From Acidobacteriota bacterium (lineage in GTDB: Bacteria; Acidobacteriota; Vicinamibacteria; Vicinamibacterales; UBA823), in the NCBI GenBank assembly GCA_002730525.1, contig PCAK01000042.1, forward strand, positions 1 to 51,404: a stretch of 51,404 bases of DNA, written 5' to 3'. Of this stretch, positions 9,125 through 17,317 are shown piece after piece. The translations under genes were made by a program, and so were the position numbers. Positions within the stretch are counted from its first letter, which is position 1, and every line of letters starts with the position of its first letter. The notes under the pieces are model-generated. The model saw only the letters and a program-made list of their open reading frames with translations. It was not told where the DNA came from and searched no databases.

Positions 9125-10024
9125 CTACTGATCGACCTCGACGTAGGCGCGGATCACGCGCCCCTCCCCCGCTCGCCCTTCTTCGGAGTTGCCGTGCTCC
9201 ATGCCGACGACCCCCTGGTAGCCCTTCCGCTTCAGGTGGCGGAAGACGTTCCGGTAGTGGATCTCGCCGGTCGTCGGCTCGTTGCGGCCCGGGTTGTCGC
9301 CGACCTGGATGTAGGCGATCTCGTCCCAGGCCCGGTCGAGGTTCGGGATCAGGTTCCCCTCGGTGATCTGCTGGTGGTACAGGTCGTCGAGGATCTTGCA
9401 CGACGGGCTACCGACCGCCTTGCAGATCTGGTACGCCTGCGGGATGCCGGTCAGGAAGACGCCGGGATGATCGGTCAGCTGGTTGAGCGGCTCGAGGACC
9501 ATCGTCACACCGGCCCGCTCGCAGATCTCCGCGGCGCGCTTCAGGTTGTCGATGACGTTCGCCGTCTGGTAGTCCCAGGCCAGGTTCCGGTCGTACTCGC
9601 CCGGGACGACGGTGCACCACTGGGCGTCGACCCGGCCGGCGACCTCCACGGCCGTCCGGATGTCGGCCAGGATCCGGTCCCGCACCTCGGGCGAGTCGGA
9701 CGCAAACGAGATCTCGCCCCAGGCGGTGTGAGCGACGAAGACGCCCATCCGGATGCCCAGCCGGTCCAGTTCGCGTCCGAGCCGCTCCTGGACGGCCACC
9801 TCGCGCGTCGGCAGGTTGTTGTCCTCCAGCGCGCGGAACCCCTCATCGTGCATGAACTGGAGTTCGTCGAAGAGATCCTCGCCGGCGTGGTGTCGGAACA
9901 TTCCGAAGTGCGGCGCATAGTCGAGGCCGAAACGCCCACCCGGCATCCTCTGCGCCAAGGCAGGCCACCCGGCGACGCCGGCGGCGATAGCCGGGAGACT
10001 CCCAAGAAACGCACGTCTCTGCAC
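9125..10024 (-). CDS. Tat-exported hydroxypyruvate isomerase-like TIM barrel
   Basis: The 299-residue protein (from the GTG at 10024) starts with a Tat-type signal (QRRAFLGSLPAIAAG) and has the xylose isomerase-like TIM-barrel fold. Typical metal and substrate segments are VLEPLNQ, ILDDLYHQQ, the hydroxypyruvate-isomerase-like GRNEPTTGEIHY and VGMEHGNS. An exported member is unlikely to be a genuine hydroxypyruvate isomerase. Beside a GMC/escort pair it may act on the oxidised, for example 3-keto, sugar made there; this is inference. It is the first gene of the operon, 8 bases before the escort gene. A TTG at 10045 is an alternative start; neither has a strong ribosome site. Confidence 0.8.
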   Translation of the reverse strand: MQRRAFLGSLPAIAAGVAGWPALAQRMPGGRFGLDYAPHFGMFRHHAGEDLFDELQFMHDEGFRALEDNNLPTREVAVQERLGRELDRLGIRMGVFVAHTAWGEISFASDSPEVRDRILADIRTAVEVAGRVDAQWCTVVPGEYDRNLAWDYQTANVIDNLKRAAEICERAGVTMVLEPLNQLTDHPGVFLTGIPQAYQICKAVGSPSCKILDDLYHQQITEGNLIPNLDRAWDEIAYIQVGDNPGRNEPTTGEIHYRNVFRHLKRKGYQGVVGMEHGNSEEGRAGEGRVIRAYVEVDQ

Positions 10025-10066
10025 GGCGCTATTCGTATCAGCCAATGCCCTGACGGTCAATCGGTC

Positions 10067-10072
10067 TACAAT
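10067..10072 (+). promoter_or_regulatory. candidate -10 box (TACAAT)
   Basis: TACAAT lies 44 bases before the ATG at 10117 in the divergent gap between the TIM-barrel operon and the amidohydrolase gene. There is no clear -35. Confidence 0.35.
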
Positions 10073-10116
10073 TGGCCGTCCGTGGCTAGGGAGAACCGTC
10101 CGGAGGCAGCGCAACA

Positions 10117-11658
10117 ATGGGAATTGTTCATCGCTATCGAACTCTCCGTGGCCTCGTGAACGCCGTCGTCCTGACGGCGGCGATCGTGGTCCTGGCCGGG
10201 CTACCGGCCACGAGCCTCGGCCAGGAAGCCGAGCCTTACGACCTGGTCCTTGCGGGCGGCCGGGTGATCGACCCGGAAACCGGCCTCGACGCCATCCGAC
10301 ACGTCGGGATCCGCGGCGACCGGATCGCCGAGATCTCGACCACGCCACTCTCCGGGCGTGAAGTCGTCGAAGTATCGGAACTCGTGGTTTCGCCGGGTTT
10401 CATCGACCCGCACTCGCACGGCCAGACCAACGAGGCGAACGAGTATCAGGCACACGACGGCGTCACGACGGCGCTGGAACTGGAATCCGGCCGCATGTTC
10501 GTCCGTCGCTGGCTCGCGGCGCGCGCCGGCGACGCCATGATCAATTTCGGCGCGTCGGCCGCTCACGGGACGGTGCGCCGCTTCGCCATGGAGCACTACG
10601 GCGAGCAGACGGCGGCCATCACCCGCCTCATCGAGACGGAGGGGCTGGAATCCGAGGGACTCGACGACTTGTTCACGGAGACCGCCAACGCCAGGTACGA
10701 ACCGGTCGAGCCACACGAGACACCGGCGATGCTCATGGAGCTCTCCAAGGAACTGGACGCCGGCGCGCTCGGGATCGGCGTGCCGGTCGGCTACTACCCC
10801 GGGGCAACCCGAGACGAGATCTTTCGGATCTTTGAACTGGCGGCCGCGCGCGACGCGCCCATCTACACCCACATCAGGGACGCTCGGGACCGCATCGCCC
10901 CAGTCCAGGAGATGCTCGCGAACGCCGCGATCACCGGCGCGCCGCTGCACATCGTCCACCTTAACAGCATGGCGCTCGGCGACATCGGCGTCGCGCTTGA
11001 TATGATCGCCGCCGCGCAGGCGCGCGGCCTCGACGTGACGACGGAGGTCTACCCCTACACCGCCGCCTCGACCAGCCTCGAGTCGACGCTGTTCGATCCG
11101 GGCTGGCGGGAGTTGATGGGCATCTCGTACGGCGACCTGCAGTGGGAGGAGACCGGCGAGCGCCTCACCGAGGAGACCTTCGCGACCTATCGCGAGGAGG
11201 GCGGCACCGTCATCATCCACATGATGCGGCCGGAGTGGATCGCGGAAGGGGTCGCCTCGCCCCTGACGATGATCGGATCGGACGGCATGCCCTACGCGCC
11301 GGGCGCGCACCCGCGGTCGGCCGGCACATTCGCCCGCGTCCTGGGACGCTACGTGCGCGAGGAGGCGGCGCTCAGCCTGATGAACGCCCTGGGGAAGATG
11401 ACGATCCGCCCGGCGCGGCGCCTGGAGGGGATCGCGCCGTCGATGCGCCTCAAGGGGCGGCTGCAGGTCGGCTGTGACGCTGACATCACGATCTTCGATC
11501 CGGACACGATCATCGACACCGCGACGTTCGAGGACGACCTGTCCTTCTCCGAGGGGGTCCACCACGTCATGGTGGGCGGGAAGTTCGTCGTTCGGGATGG
11601 CGAGACGGTCGAAGGCGTCCGCCCCGGACGCCCGATCCTGGGCCGGTATCGACAGTGA
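10117..11658 (+). CDS. secreted N-acyl-D-amino-acid deacylase-type amidohydrolase
   Basis: A 513-residue amidohydrolase-superfamily protein with a Sec signal peptide (cleavage near SLGQE). The N-terminal beta-sandwich half (YDLVLAGGRVIDPETG) and C-terminal half (CDADITIFDPD) frame a metal-dependent barrel. The DPHSHGQTN motif, YTHIRD, HIVHLNS and SDGMPY match the D-aminoacylase branch, where His residues and one Asp bind zinc. It probably releases amino acids from N-acyl (D-)amino acids in the periplasm. ATG 10117 follows a CGGAGG site. The related hydrolases in this window (CocE-like, amidase) point to scavenging of modified amino compounds, though specificity is not shown. Confidence 0.85.
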   Translation: MGIVHRYRTLRGLVNAVVLTAAIVVLAGLPATSLGQEAEPYDLVLAGGRVIDPETGLDAIRHVGIRGDRIAEISTTPLSGREVVEVSELVVSPGFIDPHSHGQTNEANEYQAHDGVTTALELESGRMFVRRWLAARAGDAMINFGASAAHGTVRRFAMEHYGEQTAAITRLIETEGLESEGLDDLFTETANARYEPVEPHETPAMLMELSKELDAGALGIGVPVGYYPGATRDEIFRIFELAAARDAPIYTHIRDARDRIAPVQEMLANAAITGAPLHIVHLNSMALGDIGVALDMIAAAQARGLDVTTEVYPYTAASTSLESTLFDPGWRELMGISYGDLQWEETGERLTEETFATYREEGGTVIIHMMRPEWIAEGVASPLTMIGSDGMPYAPGAHPRSAGTFARVLGRYVREEAALSLMNALGKMTIRPARRLEGIAPSMRLKGRLQVGCDADITIFDPDTIIDTATFEDDLSFSEGVHHVMVGGKFVVRDGETVEGVRPGRPILGRYRQ

Positions 11659-11745
11659 GGGCGCACCCGAACCGATGACCGGCCAGGGGAACGCCGAGAC
11701 CGCGGTCGAAGCGATCGACGAGTGGATTCAGCAACCTCCTGACGC

Positions 11746-12339
11746 CTACTCGGCCCAGGCGAGGCCACGCGTCATGACGCCGAGGCGCCGGCCGTCCCCA
11801 CCCCCGGGCTCGTAGGGCGGATCGGCCCAGAGCTCCACCCGCGGCCCCAGGGCAGGATCGGAACCCTCGCTCAGGGCGTAGTCGAGGACGTGCCATTCGT
11901 GGTCGGCGAGCGCGATCTCATCGCGTGATTCACCGTTGATGACTACCCTGAGTGTCTGCGCCTCCGGCGCGATCGATCGCACCTCGAGGGTGAGCCTGCC
12001 GGCGCCCGCCGTCCAATCCATCGCCTGGCCGTCGAGCAAGCCGTAGTCGACGACGAGCAGGTTGCCCTACGCCCAGAGGACTCCGCCGACCCCGACCAGC
12101 AGGCCGAGATAGGGATGGAACAGCCGTTCGGGCGCCAGGAGCCCGATCGCGACGAGCGCGGCGACAGCCGCCAGCAGCGCCGGTAGTCAGAACACGGCCA
12201 GGTCGAGGAACGGCGCGCTGAACTCGCTCTGTTTGCTGAGACAGAGGGTGAAGGGGCCGAAGACGAACAGCTGCAAAGGTCCAAGGAGCGCCGGGAACAG
12301 AAGCGTCAGACTGCGGCGGGCGAGACTCGAATCCTGCAT
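11746..12339 (-). pseudogene. membrane protein gene with two in-frame stop codons
   Basis: Read from ATG 12339, the frame stays open in sense for 197 codons except for a TGA at codon 51 (12189-12187) and a TAG at codon 91 (12069-12067). It encodes two or three hydrophobic segments (FPALLGPLQLFVFGPFTL, ALLAAVAALVAIGLLAP, LGLLVGVGGVLW) followed by a soluble beta-rich tail ending RRLGVMTRGLAWAE. This matches a type of membrane protein often found with sulfatase-like or glycosyltransferase genes, in which W would be expected before the second hydrophobic segment and Q in the LWAQGN turn. Both stops are one transition from those residues (TGG to TGA, CAG to TAG). Only the last 97 codons remain as an uninterrupted frame. 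Confidence 0.7.
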
Positions 12340-12453
12340 GGCCGTGCGCCGCCGCTGGCGCGCGGTCGGATTACAGCAAAGGGCACGCGCGCCTCCGCGA
12401 CACGCTCGTCGGTGCGGATGGAGATTTCCTTCCGTCCCAGCCGAGTCCCGCGC

Positions 12454-12459
12454 TATGAT
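12454..12459 (+). promoter_or_regulatory. candidate -10 box (TATGAT)
   Basis: TATGAT lies 40 bases before the ATG of the PQQ dehydrogenase gene, with a GGGGAGG ribosome-site candidate between them. No clear -35. Confidence 0.4.
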
Positions 12460-12499
12460 ACCGACAAATTAGAGGACAGCTTCTGGGGAGGATGAACCA

Positions 12500-14542
12500 A
12501 TGAGAGCGCACCAGATTCGCCGGTGGCAGCTATCTGTCGCCCTGGCGCTCGCCGTGCTGATCGCCTGGCCGGCGATGGCCCAGGCGCAGGAGCGGCAGAA
12601 TCCGTACGGTGAGTGGCGCTACCAGAGCGCCGATGCCTGGGGCACGCGGTATTCGCCGGTCGATCAGGTGACCGCTGAGAACTTCGAGGACCTCGAAGTC
12701 GCCTGGCTCTGGCGCGGCGACAACTTCGGCCCGATCCCGGCGAGCACCTCCCGGTCAACGCCGACCTACATCGACGGCATCCTTTACACGGTCTCCGGCG
12801 AGCGACGGACCGTCGTGGCGATGGACCCGGCGACGGGCGAGACACTCTGGACCTACCGCGAACCGAACACGACGCGGTGGGAGCGTTCGATGCGCGCCAG
12901 TTACGGCAAGGGCGTGGCCTACGACGAGGTCGACGGCCGCGGCGTCATCTACATCATCACGCCGGCGTTCTTCCTGCACGCCCTCGACGCGAAGACCGGA
13001 CACCACCTCGAGAACTGGGGCGAAGCCGTCCCGTTGCCGGGCTTCCCCGAGAGTGGCGTCGTCGACATGCTCCCCGACCTGCTCGCCGAATGGGGCCCGT
13101 GGGAGAACTGGAACGAGCCCTACGACCCCGACTTCGGCATCCCGGTGGAACTCGGATACATCACGAGTTCGTCGCCGCCGATCGTCGTCAACGGCACAGT
13201 CGTCATCGGCAACTCGGCCGAGCAGGGCTACAACCAGAGCCGCGCCGAGAACATTCCGGGCGACATTCTCGGATACGACGCCCGCAACGGCGACTACAAG
13301 TGGAAGTTTCACGTTGTGCCGCGGCCCGGTGAATTCGGCCACGACACCTGGCTGAACGACGCTTGGCAGTACACCGGCGACATCTCGTCCTGGGCGCCGC
13401 TCTCGGCCGACTACGAACTGGGCCTGGTCTACATCCCGACCAACCCACCGACGATCGACTACTTCGGCGGCTTCAGGCCCGGCGACAACCTGTACGGCAC
13501 CAGCACGATCGCACTCGACGTCGAGACGGGCGAACGGAAGTGGCACTTCCAGACCGTCCACAACGACCAGTGGAACTACGACCTGCCGAACGTTCCGATC
13601 ATCGCCGACCTGACCGTCGATGGGCGTGAGGTGCCAGCGGTCATCCAGAACACGAAGCAAGGGATGATCTTTGCGTTCAACCGGGAGACCGGCGAGCCGA
13701 TCTGGCCGATCGAGGAGCGCGAGGTTCCCGAATCGGTCGTCCCTGGTAACTGGACGGCGCCCACCCAGCCGTTCCCGACCAAGCCCGAGCCGGTCGAAAC
13801 GCTCGGCCTTCCCGACGAACGGTTGATCGACTTCACGCCCGAGTTGAAGGCCGAGGCCCAGGAGATCCTGAGCCGCTACAACGTCGGCGGCCCGTACATG
13901 CCCCGGCTGCACGTCGGGAACGACCTCGATGTCACGGCCAACGTGGCGTGCAGCGGCGGCGTGAACATCACGCACCCGGTCTCGATGGATCCGTCGACCG
14001 GCATCATGTATGTCTCGTCGAACATGGGGTGCAGCGCCGGCTTGGTGGCGCCGGGGCCGGAGAACGACGCGGCCGACGACCCGTACACGACCGGCACGAC
14101 GATCGTTGACTGGGTGCGCGGACCGGGTGGACGGCTGAATGGCCCCCAGGGGCTGCCGATCTTCAAACCACCCTACAGCCGCGTGACCGCCGTCGACATG
14201 AACACGGGCGAACACCTCTGGTGGGTGCCCTCGGGTCAACCCGCTGCGCGGATCGCCAACCACCCTGCGCTGGCTGGCGTGGACCTCAGCCGAGCGGGCG
14301 GCGGCGGCCCGGCGATCTCGATGGTCATGGGCGACCTGCTCGTCATGTCGGACGGCGGACGGGGCGAGGCCGTCATTCACGGCGTGAACAAACGGACCGG
14401 CGACCGGATCGGCACGGTAGAACTGCCGGCCACCGGCCAGTACGGCATGATGACCTACCTGCACGACGACAAGCAGTACGTCGTGGTGCAGATCGGCGGC
14501 TCGCAGCATCCGAGCGGATTGGTGGCGCTGACGCTCCCGTAG
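12500..14542 (+). CDS. PQQ-dependent dehydrogenase (quinoprotein), periplasmic
   Basis: The 680-residue protein has a Sec signal (cleavage near MAQAQE) followed by an eight-bladed PQQ propeller of the glucose/alcohol dehydrogenase type. The opening EWRYQSADAWGTRYSPVDQ segment, the blade tryptophan motifs (DVETGERKWHFQ, DMNTGEHLWWVP) and a WNYDLPNVPI segment are characteristic. It lacks both an N-terminal membrane domain and a C-terminal cytochrome c domain, so a soluble electron acceptor is expected. It would oxidise an alcohol or sugar in the periplasm. No pqq biosynthesis genes are in the window. It appears monocistronic. Confidence 0.87.
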   Translation: MRAHQIRRWQLSVALALAVLIAWPAMAQAQERQNPYGEWRYQSADAWGTRYSPVDQVTAENFEDLEVAWLWRGDNFGPIPASTSRSTPTYIDGILYTVSGERRTVVAMDPATGETLWTYREPNTTRWERSMRASYGKGVAYDEVDGRGVIYIITPAFFLHALDAKTGHHLENWGEAVPLPGFPESGVVDMLPDLLAEWGPWENWNEPYDPDFGIPVELGYITSSSPPIVVNGTVVIGNSAEQGYNQSRAENIPGDILGYDARNGDYKWKFHVVPRPGEFGHDTWLNDAWQYTGDISSWAPLSADYELGLVYIPTNPPTIDYFGGFRPGDNLYGTSTIALDVETGERKWHFQTVHNDQWNYDLPNVPIIADLTVDGREVPAVIQNTKQGMIFAFNRETGEPIWPIEEREVPESVVPGNWTAPTQPFPTKPEPVETLGLPDERLIDFTPELKAEAQEILSRYNVGGPYMPRLHVGNDLDVTANVACSGGVNITHPVSMDPSTGIMYVSSNMGCSAGLVAPGPENDAADDPYTTGTTIVDWVRGPGGRLNGPQGLPIFKPPYSRVTAVDMNTGEHLWWVPSGQPAARIANHPALAGVDLSRAGGGGPAISMVMGDLLVMSDGGRGEAVIHGVNKRTGDRIGTVELPATGQYGMMTYLHDDKQYVVVQIGGSQHPSGLVALTLP

Positions 14543-14572
14543 GTCGAAGACTTGTCGGCAGCTTTCGCCAGT

Positions 14573-14602
14573 TTTCCTTGACCGGCGCGAGTCGGTCGGA
14601 AA
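14573..14602 (+). terminator. candidate hairpin after the PQQ dehydrogenase gene
   Basis: TTTCC and GACCG (separated by TT) can pair with CGGTC and GGAAA around an 8-base loop, giving a ten-pair stem with a small bulge 30 bases after the stop codon. There is no T-tract downstream, so a classical intrinsic terminator is not proven. Confidence 0.3.
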
Positions 14603-14764
14603 GTGCCAGTCGCAGGCTCTAGCTGAGCCAGCCAGGTCTCGCTAGAGCCAGCGCAACGTTATCCTGGGGCGGCGAACAATGGTCTACGCAACCAATGGCG
14701 GAATGCGTCCGACTGGCCCGAGTCCGTGGATGATGGCTCTCTGTAATGCCGACAAGAGGCGCAG

Positions 14765-15337
14765 GTGCCCGACGCCGTCAACGCGCTGAACGTCGGGATT
14801 TCGCCAATGTCGTGGATCGTCCGAACGGAGGTCGACCCGCGTGTCCTCAGTGAGGCGATTCAGGACCAGCGCCGTCAGGCCAGCGGCCTTCCAGTCTCGG
14901 ACATCCGCACGATGGACGAGATCGTGTCGCGCACGACGTCACGCCAGCGGTTCAACATGTGGTTGATGTCGATCTTCGGCGCCTCGGTCTTGCTCCTGGC
15001 GGCCATCGGCATCTACGGCCTGATGGCCTACTCAGTCGCACAGCGCACCCAGGAGATCGGGACCCGCCTCGCGATGGGCGCCGAGCCCGGTCAGGTTCTA
15101 CGACTGGTCGTCGTGCAGGGGATGCGGCTGGTGCTGCTGGGCATCGTCATCGGCGGCGCGGCGGCCGCTGGTCTGTCGCGCCTGCTTGCGAGCCTCCTCT
15201 TCGGCGTCGAGGCCTCGGACCCCGGGACCTTCGTCGCCGTGCCAGCGATCCTGGCGACGGTCGCTTTCCTGGCCGTCCGCATCCCGGCTCAGAGAGCGAG
15301 TAGAATCGACCCGACCGACGCGCTGCGCTACGAATAG
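14765..15337 (+). pseudogene. C-terminal remnant of an ADOP/MacB-type ABC permease
   Basis: The frame encodes only the last ~190 residues of a protein normally about 800 residues long. It contains the end of a periplasmic MacB-like domain (SWIVRTEVDPR, VSDIRTMDEIVSRTTSRQRF) and the C-terminal FtsX-like membrane block with QRTQEIGTRLAMGAEPGQVL, ending RIDPTDALRYE. This matches acidobacterial duplicated orphan permeases. A TAA in the same frame at 14744 closes it upstream, and the preceding 200 bases show no sign of the missing part. The GTG at 14765 has no convincing ribosome site. It is most likely a non-functional fragment left by a deletion. Confidence 0.8.
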
Positions 15338-15370
15338 CGCGGCCGACACCGTGCCATGTCCCGAGCACCC

Positions 15371-15377
15371 AAGGAGG
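15371..15377 (+). promoter_or_regulatory. strong ribosome binding site for the cupin gene
   Basis: AAGGAGG lies 4 bases before the GTG at 15382 and 7 bases before the next GTG at 15385. The spacing favours 15385, which also gives a cleaner signal peptide (MKALLRFPLLAALP). Confidence 0.6.
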
Positions 15378-15384
15378 TTCCGTG

Positions 15385-15948
15385 GTGAAGGCGCTCCTGC
15401 GCTTCCCGTTGCTCGCCGCACTCCCGATGCTGCTCCCGGCCGTGGCCGCGGCTCAGGAGGGCGGTCGCTCGACGACAGCGACCGACGTGACCAAGGCCGA
15501 GATCGACACCGTCCTGGCCAGCCCGGACGGCGGCGTCGATCGTCAGGTCAAGGTGGTCGATATCGGCCACGGCAACGTCGCGGTCGGTATCCTCCACCGC
15601 GGCCCGACGCCCGCCGACGGCACGATCACCGGCATCATCCATCATCGCGTGACCGAGGTGTACTACGTCACGTCGGGAGGCGGCACACTGACGACCGGTG
15701 GTTCGCTCGTCGATCCGACACCGCGCGCGCCGGACAGCCTGTCGGTCCAGGTCCTAGGCGGACCCAGCGATGCGGGAGAGGGACGAGGCGGGCGGAGCCG
15801 GCAAGTGTCGGTGGGGGACGTGATCGTCATTCCGGCCGGCGTCTTCCACGGCTGGAGCGCCATCGAAGATCATGTCACCTACCTGAGCGTCCGGCCCGAC
15901 CCGCAAGGTCTGCTCCCGGCCGGCTACGTCAATCCGGCGATCCGTTAG
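15385..15948 (+). CDS. secreted cupin-domain protein
   Basis: A 187-residue protein with a Sec signal peptide (cleavage near AVAAAQE) and one cupin domain. Cupin motif 1 is visible as IIHHRVTEVYYVTSGGG (two His and a Glu metal ligand) and motif 2 as GDVIVIPAGVFHGW. A glycine- and serine-rich insertion, GPSDAGEGRGGRSRQ, separates the two motifs. Single-domain secreted cupins bind a metal ion and may be isomerases, dioxygenases or sugar-binding proteins; nothing here decides among these. It is flanked by a broken permease and a PQQ-like propeller gene, each apparently with its own signals. Confidence 0.8.
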   Translation: MKALLRFPLLAALPMLLPAVAAAQEGGRSTTATDVTKAEIDTVLASPDGGVDRQVKVVDIGHGNVAVGILHRGPTPADGTITGIIHHRVTEVYYVTSGGGTLTTGGSLVDPTPRAPDSLSVQVLGGPSDAGEGRGGRSRQVSVGDVIVIPAGVFHGWSAIEDHVTYLSVRPDPQGLLPAGYVNPAIR

Positions 15949-16008
15949 TCAGATGGGGCGCCGGGGCGCCAGCCCTCTAACTCAGGTGTCCGCTCGTGCC
16001 AGCGCGCG

Positions 16009-16024
16009 CCGTTCATGTGAACGG
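16009..16024 (+). promoter_or_regulatory. 7-2-7 inverted repeat upstream of the propeller gene
   Basis: CCGTTCA-TG-TGAACGG is a perfect seven-base inverted repeat with a two-base centre, ending 45 bases before the candidate -10 box at 16070. Position and symmetry fit a dimeric regulator site, but only one copy is seen. Confidence 0.3.
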
Positions 16025-16069
16025 GTTCCTTCTGGCCGATCCCCGGATTCTGGATCCATCGGTGGACGC

Positions 16070-16075
16070 TACAAT
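16070..16075 (+). promoter_or_regulatory. candidate -10 box for a leaderless mRNA (TACAAT)
   Basis: TACAAT ends only 6 bases before the ATG at 16082, so transcription would begin at or very near the start codon. No ribosome site precedes this ATG. Confidence 0.45.
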
Positions 16076-16081
16076 CACGGA

Positions 16082-17308
16082 ATGCAACAGGTCCGTTGGA
16101 CGATTGTCCTGTGCACTCTCGTGCTCGCGATCACCTCCTCCGCGACGCCTCAGGACTGGCCGCAGTGGCGTGGCCCGAACCGTGACGGCGTCGTCACGTC
16201 GTTCGATGCCCCGGCCATCTGGCCGGACGCCCTGACCGCGCACTGGGCGGTCGAGGTCGGCCTAGGCTACGCGACGCCGGTGCTGGTCGATGACCAGATC
16301 TTCATGTTCACGAGGCAGGGCAACGACGAGGTTCTGTCGGCGCTCGACGCGGCCTCGGGCACGGTTGTCTGGCGGACGGCGTACCCGGCGCCGTTCGAGA
16401 TGGCGCGCGCGACGTTCCAGCACGGTCCGGGACCGAAGTCGACGCCGACCTTCGCCGACGGCCGGTTGTTCACCCTCGGAATGAGCGGCATCGTGACGGC
16501 ATTCGAGGCCGACACGGGCCGGACGCTCTGGCAAACCGAACCGCCGCCCGTCGAACCGCTGTACCACACAGCGATGTCACCGCTCGTCGATGGCGACCGC
16601 GTCATCGTGCACGTCGGCGGCCACGACGACGGCGCCTTGACCGCGTTCGATGTCGCCACCGGCGCCGCTCGGTGGCGGTGGGCCGGCGACGGCCCAGCCT
16701 ATGGCTCGCCGATGCTGTTCCAACTCGACGGCCTCAGACAGATCGTGACGTTCACCCAGGAGAACATGGTCGGCGTCTCGGCCGACACCGGTGCCCTGCT
16801 CTGGCGCCGCCCGTTCACGACCCCGTCGACGACGACATCCCAGACCCCGATCCTCTACGGCGACACCGTGATCCAGGCCGGGCGGGCCAATGGCATCACG
16901 GCGTTCCGCGTCGAACGTGACGGCGACGCCTGGCGCACCGAGGACGTCTGGCGGACGACCGACGTGTCGCTGCACATGACGAACGGCGTCGTCGTCGATG
17001 GCGTTCTGTACGGCCTCTCCCATCTGAATAGTGGCCAGTACTTCGGGCTCGATCTCAACACCGGCCGCGTACTCTGGACGAGCGCACCCCGGCAGGCCGA
17101 GAATGCCGCCATGCTGCGCGCCGGCAACCTGGTCTTCTCGCTCCAGGATGACGCCAACCTCCTGGTGCTGCGGCACAACCGGGACCGGTTCGACCCGATC
17201 GAACGCTACACGGTCGCCGACAGCACGATCTGGGCGCAGCCGACGATCGCCGGCAGCCGGATCTTCGTGAAGGATGTGTCGACGCTAGCGCTCTGGACGG
17301 TGAACTGA
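16082..17308 (+). CDS. secreted PQQ-like beta-propeller protein
   Basis: The 408-residue protein has a signal peptide and begins its mature part with DWPQWRGPNRDGV, a motif very typical of PQQ-like (WD40-like) propeller proteins in Acidobacteriota and Planctomycetota. Repeated blade motifs are visible, for example ALDAASGTVVWR, AFEADTGRTLWQ, AFDVATGAARWR and GLDLNTGRVLW. At this length it lacks the active-site features of quinoprotein dehydrogenases, so it may be a binding or assembly protein rather than an enzyme. ATG 16082 is chosen over upstream in-frame codons because the signal peptide starts there and a TACAAT box lies just upstream. Confidence 0.82.
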   Translation: MQQVRWTIVLCTLVLAITSSATPQDWPQWRGPNRDGVVTSFDAPAIWPDALTAHWAVEVGLGYATPVLVDDQIFMFTRQGNDEVLSALDAASGTVVWRTAYPAPFEMARATFQHGPGPKSTPTFADGRLFTLGMSGIVTAFEADTGRTLWQTEPPPVEPLYHTAMSPLVDGDRVIVHVGGHDDGALTAFDVATGAARWRWAGDGPAYGSPMLFQLDGLRQIVTFTQENMVGVSADTGALLWRRPFTTPSTTTSQTPILYGDTVIQAGRANGITAFRVERDGDAWRTEDVWRTTDVSLHMTNGVVVDGVLYGLSHLNSGQYFGLDLNTGRVLWTSAPRQAENAAMLRAGNLVFSLQDDANLLVLRHNRDRFDPIERYTVADSTIWAQPTIAGSRIFVKDVSTLALWTVN

Positions 17309-17317
17309 GGCCGCCCG

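Noticed and set aside
11746-12339. selenocysteine or suppressed stop in the interrupted membrane gene
   Set aside because: Two different stop codons (TGA and TAG) are involved, no selenocysteine-type hairpin was seen after the TGA, and other genes in the window use both as normal stops.
12755-14509. long minus-strand open frame antisense to the PQQ dehydrogenase
   Set aside because: It mirrors the codon positions of the real gene; the product shows no domain or signal and has no ribosome site.
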